Assembly (NCBI GenBank): GCA_045593555.1 | Contig: JAZNWU010000017.1 | Location: 1-64,000, forward strand | DNA from: Fimenecus sp045593555 | GTDB lineage: Bacteria; Bacillota; Clostridia; Oscillospirales; Acutalibacteraceae | Reading direction: 5' to 3' | Length of the DNA stretch: 64,000 bases | Part shown: positions 52,543-60,501 of the stretch, one piece after another | Layout: every line of letters begins with the position of its first letter | Numbering within the stretch: the first letter of the stretch is position 1 | The notes under the pieces: model-generated | The model's input: only the letters and a program-made list of their open reading frames with translations | Database searches by the model: none | Told to the model about the DNA's origin: nothing | Made by a program: the position numbers and the translations under genes

Positions 52543-52570
52543 AGAGGTCACTTAGTGTGACCTCTATTTT
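52543..52570 (+). terminator. terminator of pcrA
   Basis: A perfect 9-bp stem AGAGGTCAC with GTGACCTCT, 5-nt loop, followed by ATTTTTA. Confidence 0.8.
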
Positions 52571-52606
52571 TATGCGTTAGATAAATTATAAGTTTGTGCT
52601 TGAGCA

Positions 52607-52700
52607 TCAAAGTTTGTTTACATCTTCTTTACAATATGTACAGTATTGTCCTGTGGCTTCTGTCAATATGTTTTCCACAATGAGGACATCGATAAACGAG
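52607..52700 (-). pseudogene. short double-CxxC zinc-ribbon reading frame, frameshifted
   Basis: Directly downstream of the rodA-like stop, one frame reads CRCPHCGK-like (YRCPHCGKH) and the next frame reads ILTEATGQYCTYCKEDVNKL before TGA. Removing one A from the AAAA run at 52671-52674 joins them into one ribbon with two CxxC pairs. It is a remnant or a small disrupted gene; no clear start codon or RBS is seen. A sequencing error is an alternative. Confidence 0.3.
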
Positions 52701-52712
52701 CAATCTAATTTA

Positions 52713-53894
52713 TTATATCTCCGAAAATGGATTATAGATATTTGACTGACTTACATGAATCATATCTCTTTGCTGATTATATCTATAAAAGCTTAAAATT
52801 AAACCAATAGAGAAATAAATACATAAGTTAGATGATCCACCTGCACTAAAGAAGGGGAGTGTGATACCGATAACGGGTAAAAGCATTAAACACATACCAA
52901 CATTGATTATAACTTGTCCTATAATCATTGCTGCAACACCATAACACATCACTTTTATGTTTCCAACATTATCGTGTCTGCCTGTACTGATGATTCGTAA
53001 AACGATAAATGTCAGAATTAATAAAGCAATAATACAACCAATAAGACCTAATTCTTCACCAATTACAGTAAAAATCATATCGTTTTCTGCTTCAGGTATA
53101 GCATTCGGTGTTTGTGTCAATGAACCGTTGAATAAACCTTGACCAGTTATTCTGCCACCACCCAGAGCGGCAAGTCCACGTTTTTGCTGATAAATAATAT
53201 CAGGATATAAATCAGGGTAGGCGAGGGCTAAAAATCTTTCTTTCTGAATATTATCGAGTAAAAACATCCAGGCAAGTGGTAATGCTGCAAGAATTAAAAG
53301 TCCACCACCTAAAAAATAGCCCCAATGTAATCCTGCTACAAAGAGCATTGCGATAGTAATAATTATAAAGACAAGAGCTGAACCCATATCACCGGATTTT
53401 ATAACCAATGCAATTGGAATAAGTGCATGAACGGCAAGTTGTACAATTGAAAACGGATGATTAATATTTCCTTTAAGCTTTTCAAGATGAACACCAAAAG
53501 TAATAATAAAACCTATTTTAACAATTTCTGAGGGCTGAAAATAAATCGAACCGAATTTAATCCATGTTTTAGCATCGGGTCGTTCAATTGGGCCGACACC
53601 AATTGCAAAAAGTAAAAGCATAATTCCTATGCAAAATAGACCAATAAACGGTGCCATTTTCATAATAAATTCATAGTCAATAATTGATATTATTAATGCT
53701 ATTACAATACCTGCACAAACGGCAGCAATCATAACAATGCAATCTCGTGAAAACATACCGCCGTCACCGACAGTCCACTTTGTAGCACTCATAACGGATA
53801 TACATCCGAATGCTGATGCCAACATACAAAGACCCAATAACACTTTATCAGTCTCTTTTATAAAGTTTTTTAATTCTTTAAAAACTCGTTTCAT
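52713..53894 (-). CDS. SEDS-family peptidoglycan glycosyltransferase (RodA/FtsW type)
   Basis: A 393-residue integral membrane protein with about ten helices that polymerises lipid II. Family marks: FGSIYFQPSEIVKIGFI (conserved Gln-Pro-Ser-Glu), KSGDMGSALVF (catalytic-loop Asp), GRITGQGLFNGSLTQ, PEAENDMIFTVIGEELGLIG and LPFFSAGGSSN. RodA rather than FtsW fits best by overall pattern but is not certain. It overlaps the upstream DUF4091 gene by 4 nt; no penicillin-binding protein gene is adjacent. Confidence 0.9.
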   Translation of the reverse strand: MKRVFKELKNFIKETDKVLLGLCMLASAFGCISVMSATKWTVGDGGMFSRDCIVMIAAVCAGIVIALIISIIDYEFIMKMAPFIGLFCIGIMLLLFAIGVGPIERPDAKTWIKFGSIYFQPSEIVKIGFIITFGVHLEKLKGNINHPFSIVQLAVHALIPIALVIKSGDMGSALVFIIITIAMLFVAGLHWGYFLGGGLLILAALPLAWMFLLDNIQKERFLALAYPDLYPDIIYQQKRGLAALGGGRITGQGLFNGSLTQTPNAIPEAENDMIFTVIGEELGLIGCIIALLILTFIVLRIISTGRHDNVGNIKVMCYGVAAMIIGQVIINVGMCLMLLPVIGITLPFFSAGGSSNLCIYFSIGLILSFYRYNQQRDMIHVSQSNIYNPFSEI

Positions 53895-55501
53895 TTTATA
53901 TTTTCCTTAATTGCATAATTAATTTTTTCTCTTGTAGTTAAAAGCCATTCATCAGAATGTGGATAATCAGAAAAAGTTATTTGCTGTTTGTTTTCAATAA
54001 TATTTAAACAATATTGCTTACTTGTCATATTTTTAAGTGCATTTAATGCTGCCATATCCTGTAGTGCATCAAAAAATACCTTTAATCTTATTGAATGATA
54101 AGCAGTGCCATTCTTTGCAGGATATACAACATAACTGTCACCCGATGGGAATTTTCCGCCTGCATCACTTACTTTAAATGGGTCAATAAGAGCTTTTGAT
54201 AACTGTGTGTAATAAAAATTGTAGCCCCAATGTAAAAATCCTTTAACATCGTATTTAAACATCTGATAGCCGATTACCCGATTTCTTATTGAGTCATTAC
54301 AGAAAAATCTGTTTGATACATTTTTCTTGGTTTGTGCACTACAATAATAAGTCCATAATTCATCAGTTTTTCCGATGAACTTATCAATATGGTCGTTTGA
54401 TGGAATTGGTGTAGAAACAATTTTAAGTCTGTAAAACCATATATCAGATAAAGCATCAACGATTTTATAGCCTTTGTATAATTTATGTATCAATTTTGAT
54501 GCTTTTGAATATGAACGAAGCATCGTAAAATTTGGTTCATCACTTACATGGATAAGAACCTTATCTTTAAGTCCATTTGATTCAAGATATTTTTTCAATT
54601 CAACAGAAAGTTCTGTTAAGAATTTGGTGTATTCTTTAGAGGAAGATTTTGTTTCCCAACCGAATATTTTCTTGTATTCACCATCAACGGTTGCCATAAT
54701 TTTTGGTGCGTGTCTTGCTCCCCATTGTGTGAAGAAGTGAGTAAGTTCAAAATATCTGATTCTGCATCTTTCAGACATTTTAATCCACTTAGTCAATTTG
54801 TCAAAATTGAAGGAATAGTTACCATTATTCACAAAAACATCAATTAATTGAACCGTTGGTCGTTCTTTTCCGATTTCAGTATCAAGTGGTGGAGTAAAAA
54901 TTGGAGTAAGAACACAGTTCATTCCGTGTTCATTTGCAGTTTTTAAATAGTTTTCAGTAATTTTCCAATATTCATCACTGAAAGCGTCGATATTATAATA
55001 TGACATTAAGCAATCTGTATGAAACCAATTTGTATAAATAAAATCCTTAAAATCCAGTTCACAGTCAATTACATCAACACTTAAACTGTTTTCTAAACTA
55101 ATGTCATGGTTTTCAATTTTTACTGTAATTTTCTGATTACCGACAGTATTTTCATCTGCCTTGATTTCCACCCAGAATACATTGATGCCTTCATTAAAGG
55201 AAACTTCACTTTTTACAGGTAAAAGTAAATCGGGATAATATCCGTCATCGCTGAAACGGTAATAATCGTCAGCACCTTTTGCCATTGGGTAATCAGATTT
55301 TATATGTTCAACGGAATATATATTTACATTTTCAAAACTCGATTCAATAATTATTTTACCATAAAACTGAATATCACTTTCGACTGCAATTTGAAATGAT
55401 TTAACTTCATTTTTAAGTATTGAGAAACCTGAATAGTCTTTTTCAGGTAATTTATCGTTATGATATATTTTTTCAAGTGAAGATAATATTTTAAGTTTCA
55501 T
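53891..55501 (-). CDS. DUF4091-containing protein (predicted glycoside-hydrolase-like fold)
   Basis: A 536-residue protein with no signal peptide, so probably cytoplasmic. The N-terminal beta domain (~1-150) is followed by a barrel-like region with NWFHTDCLMSYYNIDAFSDE, FFTQWGARHAPKI and LIHVSDEPNFTMLRSYS. The DUF4091 C-terminus (VIGYQMFKYDVKGFLHWGYN, GDSYVVYPAKNG) is clear. The family is thought to act on glycans; no activity is established. The gene is translationally coupled to the SEDS protein, and its promoter lies at 55530-55558. Confidence 0.85.
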   Translation of the reverse strand: MKLKILSSLEKIYHNDKLPEKDYSGFSILKNEVKSFQIAVESDIQFYGKIIIESSFENVNIYSVEHIKSDYPMAKGADDYYRFSDDGYYPDLLLPVKSEVSFNEGINVFWVEIKADENTVGNQKITVKIENHDISLENSLSVDVIDCELDFKDFIYTNWFHTDCLMSYYNIDAFSDEYWKITENYLKTANEHGMNCVLTPIFTPPLDTEIGKERPTVQLIDVFVNNGNYSFNFDKLTKWIKMSERCRIRYFELTHFFTQWGARHAPKIMATVDGEYKKIFGWETKSSSKEYTKFLTELSVELKKYLESNGLKDKVLIHVSDEPNFTMLRSYSKASKLIHKLYKGYKIVDALSDIWFYRLKIVSTPIPSNDHIDKFIGKTDELWTYYCSAQTKKNVSNRFFCNDSIRNRVIGYQMFKYDVKGFLHWGYNFYYTQLSKALIDPFKVSDAGGKFPSGDSYVVYPAKNGTAYHSIRLKVFFDALQDMAALNALKNMTSKQYCLNIIENKQQITFSDYPHSDEWLLTTREKINYAIKENIK

Positions 55502-55529
55502 TTTATTACTCCTATAAATTTCTTATTAT

Positions 55530-55558
55530 ATTTTATCTTATTTTCTGTATTTTGTAAA
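55530..55558 (-). promoter_or_regulatory. promoter of the DUF4091-rodA unit
   Basis: Minus strand: -35 TTTACA (55553-55558), 17-nt spacer, -10 TAAAAT (55530-55535). Confidence 0.55.
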
Positions 55559-55588
55559 GAATTTTAGCTTTTCATTTCATTATTTATC

Positions 55589-55617
55589 TTGCGTAATGGA
55601 AATTATAGTGGTAAAAT
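55589..55617 (+). promoter_or_regulatory. promoter of typA
   Basis: -35 TTGCGT (55589-55594), 17-nt spacer, -10 TAAAAT (55612-55617). It lies where a longer reading frame would start, which argues for the downstream TTG. Confidence 0.55.
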
Positions 55618-55651
55618 ATTTTTTAAGTTATCCAATGAAGGTGAAAATAGT

Positions 55652-57472
55652 TTGAAAAAAAGAGAAGATGTAAGAAATATAGCAATTATTGCTCATGTTG
55701 ACCACGGAAAAACAACCTTGGTTGACGAGCTTCTGAAACAGAGTGGTATAATCAGAACAAATGAGGTTGTTCAGGACAGAGTTATGGACTCAAATGACCT
55801 TGAAAGAGAACGTGGAATTACAATCCTTTCAAAGAATACATCAGTTCATTATAAGGACATTAAAATCAATATTGTTGACACACCGGGTCATGCTGACTTT
55901 GGTGGTGAGGTTGAACGAATCCTTATGATGGTTGATGGTGTTTTACTTCTTGTTGATGCGTTTGAAGGCTGTATGCCACAGACACGATTCGTTCTTAAAA
56001 AGGCTCTCGGTCTTAATAAAAAGGTTTTAGTTGTCGTTAATAAAATAGACCGACCCGGTGCTCGTCCTGCAGAGGTTATTGACGAGGTTCTTGATTTGTT
56101 TATTGAGCTTGGCGCAAGTGATGAGCAGATTGAATTCCCTGTTATTTATGCGTCTGCAAGAGATGGTTACTCTTCATTAGACCCACAAGTCCGTGAAGGA
56201 GACTTAAGACCGTTATTCGATGCAATTATTGAGAATATTGAGCCACCGACAGGGGATAGTGAAGCTCCGCTTCAGGTTCTTTTCTCAAGTTTGGATTATG
56301 ACGATTATATTGGACGAATTGGTGTAGGTAGAGTTGAAAGAGGTCATATTAACAGAAACGATTCTCTTGTGCTTTGTAAAACAGATGGCACTCAGCAAAA
56401 TGTTAAAATTTCACGACTTTATCAATTCGAAGGGCTTAAAAGAGTTGAAGTTGAATCAGCATCAGTTGGTGATATAATCTGTATTTCAGGTATTACAGAC
56501 ATAAATATCGGTGAAACACTTTGTTCGCCTGATTGTATTGACCCACTTCCATTTATTAAAATTGATGAACCTACAATTTCAATGAATTTTATTGTAAATG
56601 ACAGTCCATTTGCAGGTAAAGAAGGTAAATTTGTAACCTCTCGAAATCTTCGTGACAGACTTTTTAAAGAAGTTGAAACAAATGTGAGTATGAGAGTTGA
56701 AGAAACAGATTCAACTGATACGTTTAAGGTTTCGGGTCGTGGTGAGTTGCATCTTTCAATTCTTATTGAAACGATGCGTCGCCAAGGATATGAATTTCAG
56801 GTTTCTCGACCAAAAGTAATCACAAAAATGAAAGATGGAGTTCTTCTTGAACCAATTGAATTGTTGATTGTTGAAGTGCCTGAAGAATATGTTGGTTCAG
56901 TTATGATGAAAATCGGTTCTCGTCGTGGTGAACTTGAAAATATGGGAACTCGTGAAGGCGGAACAACTCATCTTGAATTTAAAATACCTGCTAGGGGTCT
57001 TATAGGGTACCGTTCAGAATTCATGACCGATACAAATGGAAACGGAATTATGAATAACTTGTTTTCAGGTTATGAGCCATTTAAAGGCGAAATTGAAACT
57101 CGTGAAAGAGGTTCAATTGTTGCTCACGAAACAGGCGAAAGTACGGCTTATGGTTTGTTTAATACTCAGGATAGAGGGCGTTTGTTTATCGGACCAGGTG
57201 TTCCGGTTTATGAAGGCATGATTGTAGGTGAGTGTTCAAAGAATGAAGATTTAACCTGTAATATTTGTAAAACAAAACATCTTACAAATACTCGTGCTTC
57301 CGGTTCTGATGATGCTTTACGATTGGTTCCACACACAACCTTAAGTCTTGAACAGTCAATGGAATTTATTAAAGATGATGAATTGATGGAGGTTACACCT
57401 GAAAGTATCAGACTCCGAAAGACTATTCTTTCAAAAGATTTAAGACTTAAACAGCAATTCAAGAAAAACTAA
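55652..57472 (+). CDS. typA: translational GTPase TypA/BipA
   Basis: A 606-residue ribosome-binding GTPase. G motifs: IIAHVDHGKTTLVDEL (G1), RGITI (G2), VDTPGHADFGGEVE (G3), VNKIDRPGARP (G4), SARDGYSS (G5). A TypA-specific C-terminus follows (EPIELLIVEVPEEYVGSVM, IPARGLIGYRSEFMTDT, TCNICKTKHLTNTRASGSDD). It acts in 50S assembly and stress adaptation. I chose the TTG at 55652 because AAGGTGA at 55638-55644 is 7 nt upstream. The MreB-like gene follows after 19 nt. Confidence 0.95.
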   Translation: MKKREDVRNIAIIAHVDHGKTTLVDELLKQSGIIRTNEVVQDRVMDSNDLERERGITILSKNTSVHYKDIKINIVDTPGHADFGGEVERILMMVDGVLLLVDAFEGCMPQTRFVLKKALGLNKKVLVVVNKIDRPGARPAEVIDEVLDLFIELGASDEQIEFPVIYASARDGYSSLDPQVREGDLRPLFDAIIENIEPPTGDSEAPLQVLFSSLDYDDYIGRIGVGRVERGHINRNDSLVLCKTDGTQQNVKISRLYQFEGLKRVEVESASVGDIICISGITDINIGETLCSPDCIDPLPFIKIDEPTISMNFIVNDSPFAGKEGKFVTSRNLRDRLFKEVETNVSMRVEETDSTDTFKVSGRGELHLSILIETMRRQGYEFQVSRPKVITKMKDGVLLEPIELLIVEVPEEYVGSVMMKIGSRRGELENMGTREGGTTHLEFKIPARGLIGYRSEFMTDTNGNGIMNNLFSGYEPFKGEIETRERGSIVAHETGESTAYGLFNTQDRGRLFIGPGVPVYEGMIVGECSKNEDLTCNICKTKHLTNTRASGSDDALRLVPHTTLSLEQSMEFIKDDELMEVTPESIRLRKTILSKDLRLKQQFKKN

Positions 57473-57491
57473 AGCAAAAGGAGATGATGCT

Positions 57492-58526
57492 TTGAAAGGA
57501 ATGAAAATTGGTATTGATTTTGGTTCATATTCTCTTAAAATATATGTAGAGGGTAAAGGAATCGTTGTTGATGAGCCGTCAATTGTAGCAATTGATAATC
57601 AAACAGGCAATCCAATTGCATTCGGTAAAGCTGCAGACAATGTCTATGGCAGATGCTCTGATGATATCAGTATTTCAAAAGTCATTCATAATGGTGTTAT
57701 CTCTGATTTTGTTATGGGTGAAAGAATGTTACGATATTATATACAGCGTGTTTGTGGTAATCGAATATATAAACCCAATATCATTCTTTCATTGCCAGCA
57801 AATATTTCTGGTCTTGAAAAAAATACATTTCTTGATGTCGTTACATTAGCTGGTGCAGGTAGAGTCTGTATGGTTGAAGGCATATTGGCATCTGCATTCG
57901 GATGTGAATTTTTTAGTAATGAATCAGGTGGAAGAATGGTTCTTGATATCGGTCATCATATCACTGAATATGCAATTGTTTCTAATGGTGGAATTGGTAC
58001 CAAAGGAACAATTAAACACGGTAGTTATGATATTGATAAAGCTATTATCAATCATTTAAAAAAGGACAGAGATATTCTTATTGGACCACATACTGCTCGT
58101 GAAATAAAGAATAAAATTACTTCTGCAGAAAAAAGAGAATGTGAAGCAGCTCTTTTAGTTTCGGGAAAAAGTTGTCTTGATAATCTTCCGATTTCCTTTG
58201 AAATCACATCTACTGAAGTTTACCCTTATGTTGACGAGCAGATTGATATGATTATCAAAGATATACATCAGGATATTTTAAAGGTTTCTCCGGATTTGTT
58301 GTCTGATGCAGCAGATAATGGAATATCACTTTGTGGTGGCGGTTCATTGATTTTTGACATTGCTGAAAGATTGTCAAAACAGTTAAGTATAAGATGTAAT
58401 ACCATTGATGAGCCGAGGTTAGCAAAAATCAAAGGATTAGGTCAACTAATGCTTAATGATAAATTATTAGAAGATAACGGATATCGTTTCATCTTTAAAG
58501 ATGAAATTAGAGATAGATTAAATTAA
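57492..58526 (+). CDS. divergent MreB-family actin-like protein
   Basis: A 344-residue actin-fold protein. Its start, KIGIDFGSYSLKIYVEGKGI then VVDEPSIVAID, matches MreB phosphate 1. Phosphate 2 is VLDIGHHITEYAIVSNGGIG, where MreB normally has GGGTTE. The adenosine motif is ISLCGGGSLIFDIAERLSKQ. MreB directs cell-wall synthesis; the changed phosphate 2 loop suggests a paralogue with altered ATP handling. I chose the TTG at 57492, 8 nt after AAGGAG. mreC/mreD do not follow. Confidence 0.85.
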   Translation: MKGMKIGIDFGSYSLKIYVEGKGIVVDEPSIVAIDNQTGNPIAFGKAADNVYGRCSDDISISKVIHNGVISDFVMGERMLRYYIQRVCGNRIYKPNIILSLPANISGLEKNTFLDVVTLAGAGRVCMVEGILASAFGCEFFSNESGGRMVLDIGHHITEYAIVSNGGIGTKGTIKHGSYDIDKAIINHLKKDRDILIGPHTAREIKNKITSAEKRECEAALLVSGKSCLDNLPISFEITSTEVYPYVDEQIDMIIKDIHQDILKVSPDLLSDAADNGISLCGGGSLIFDIAERLSKQLSIRCNTIDEPRLAKIKGLGQLMLNDKLLEDNGYRFIFKDEIRDRLN

Positions 58527-58543
58527 AGAAAGTAGGTTTTATT

Positions 58544-60370
58544 ATGAAAAAAATCACAAAATCAATTATCGCAATGATTCTTTGTGTTTGCATGTTAGTG
58601 CCAATGGTTGTTTTACCTGTAAGTGCTGAAGAATCATATGCTTCTGCTGCTGAATATGTTGCAGCATCAGAAACAGGTGTTGAAACAGACGAATCTTTAC
58701 AGACAAAAATTTTCCTTTATAAAGTGCTTAATATTGTAAGCGATTTTTTTATAAACAATGTTCTTGGTAAAGCTCTTGGTTTAATTGTTCCTGATTCAGC
58801 TGCTGTACTTGATTATGAAGAATTTGACATTGACTCTTATGAGAATTTCTATTCTGGTATGGATGAGTTTATTGATGAGCCACAGGGTGATAAAGTATGG
58901 AGCCTTGGATATGGTAAAGCATCAATTCTTCCTGCTGATTTTGGTGAAAAATCTTATGCAAAAGGTGCATACATACCATATGTTTACGGTAACGAAATGT
59001 ACAAAGACGATGATGGTAATTATGAAGACCTTATGGCAAGAGTAATTGTTATGAATGATGGTTCAGGCAGAGGTAATGTTGTATTTATCGCTGTTGATGC
59101 TATGGGACTTGCAAACTCAGATGTCAGACGAATCCGTGAAGGTTTGAAGGAAATTGCAGAAGAAAACAACATCGTTTCAATCAATGTCTCATGTACTCAT
59201 ATTCATACTGGTATTGATTCTCAAGGTGTTTGGACAGACCCTATTGGTTGTCTTGTAAATAATACATTAACTAATGATGTTAAATATGGTGTGCCTCGTG
59301 AATTCATTAATTCATTAATTGATGGTTCAAAACAGGCTCTTGAGGATGCACTTGACGATATGACAACAGGTAAGATGTTCTATTCAAAGGTTGATATTGC
59401 TGATTATCTTTTTGACCGTACAGCACCAATTTGCTATGACACAAATATGTATAAACTTGAATTCGTGCCATTTAGTTCAAGTAAAACACCTACTATCATT
59501 TCAACATTCGGTTGTCATCCTGAATCAGCAAGCTTCGACTGGAATCAGGATGAAACTGACCCATTAAACTTTGATAGAAAGTTTACAGCTGACTGTATCT
59601 GGTATATTGAAAAGTTACTTAATTCTGCAGGATATAACTTTATTTTCCTTCAGGGTAATGTATCAACTGTTTCTTCATCAAGAGGCAATTCAAATGACGG
59701 ACTTGATGGTAGTGCACACTTTGGTGCAATGAGATTAGGTTATGAGTTTGGCTATATTCTTCTTGGTATGAGCCTTACAGAAGCTGAACGAATTGCACTT
59801 AATGTTGCAACAGGTGATAAACTCGGAATTGCAGAATATAGTGGTCAGGAAGAGTATACTATTTGGTATGAGGGACTTCCTACTGTTGAAAAAGAAGCAG
59901 TTAAACCTGTTCTGAATATTAAGTTAAAGCAGTTTACAGTACAGATTGAAAACAATGTTGTTGGTCTTCTTGGTAAAACAGCAATTGCAGATAATCTTGT
60001 TCTTAAAGATGATAATTGGAATTATTATACAGTTTCTGAAGTTGGTTACCTTGAAATAGGCGATAATATGAAAGTGTATATGAGTCCTGGTGAAACATTT
60101 GGTGAACTTCTCATGGGTGGTAATGGTGCAAAAGGCTTCCCAATGCCAACAATCAGAGAATACACAGGTGAAGATATTATTATCATGGACCTTATGAATG
60201 ATGCAGCAGGATATGTTGCTAATGAAGCTAATTATGTTATGGCTGGATATCAGTATAATGAACTTTCAGGTGGTTTTGATAGTGATACTTGGTGTCTTAT
60301 CTCTTACGGTAAACATGCAGGTACAACATTCATCACTAACTTCTATGATATTTACGATAGTGTAAGATAA
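58544..60370 (+). CDS. secreted neutral/alkaline ceramidase-like protein
   Basis: A 608-residue exported protein with a signal peptide (MKKITKSIIAMILCVCMLVP, cleavage ~VSA/EE at 28), then a region matching the neutral ceramidase N-terminal family: ILPADFGEKSYAKGAYIPY, VVFIAVDAMGLANSDVRRIR, INVSCTHIHTGIDSQGVW (zinc His pair) and ISTFGCHPESASFD. Ceramidases cut ceramide to sphingosine and fatty acid outside the cell. Residues 30-110 and the last ~150 do not match the enzymes I know. Substrate is inferred, and a broader amidase role is possible. It follows the MreB-like gene by 17 nt. Confidence 0.72.
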   Translation: MKKITKSIIAMILCVCMLVPMVVLPVSAEESYASAAEYVAASETGVETDESLQTKIFLYKVLNIVSDFFINNVLGKALGLIVPDSAAVLDYEEFDIDSYENFYSGMDEFIDEPQGDKVWSLGYGKASILPADFGEKSYAKGAYIPYVYGNEMYKDDDGNYEDLMARVIVMNDGSGRGNVVFIAVDAMGLANSDVRRIREGLKEIAEENNIVSINVSCTHIHTGIDSQGVWTDPIGCLVNNTLTNDVKYGVPREFINSLIDGSKQALEDALDDMTTGKMFYSKVDIADYLFDRTAPICYDTNMYKLEFVPFSSSKTPTIISTFGCHPESASFDWNQDETDPLNFDRKFTADCIWYIEKLLNSAGYNFIFLQGNVSTVSSSRGNSNDGLDGSAHFGAMRLGYEFGYILLGMSLTEAERIALNVATGDKLGIAEYSGQEEYTIWYEGLPTVEKEAVKPVLNIKLKQFTVQIENNVVGLLGKTAIADNLVLKDDNWNYYTVSEVGYLEIGDNMKVYMSPGETFGELLMGGNGAKGFPMPTIREYTGEDIIIMDLMNDAAGYVANEANYVMAGYQYNELSGGFDSDTWCLISYGKHAGTTFITNFYDIYDSVR

Positions 60371-60380
60371 AAAGTACGAG

Positions 60381-60410
60381 AAAGCTGGGTATTTACTCAG
60401 CTTTTTCTTT
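60381..60410 (+). terminator. terminator of the ceramidase-like gene
   Basis: Ten-base-pair stem AAAGCTGGGT with ACTCAGCTTT (one G-T pair), 4-nt loop, then TTCTTTT. Confidence 0.75.
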
Positions 60411-60443
60411 TAAGAAAAAAGTATAATATTTAATCTTTTTCTG

Positions 60444-60472
60444 TTGATTATAATTTTATAATATTGTATAAT
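60444..60472 (+). promoter_or_regulatory. sigma-A promoter of uvrBA
   Basis: -35 TTGATT (60444-60449), 17-nt spacer, -10 TATAAT (60467-60472). No LexA-type box is evident by eye. Confidence 0.7.
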
Positions 60473-60501
60473 TAATAGAACAAATGTGCGTGAGGTGTAA
60501 A

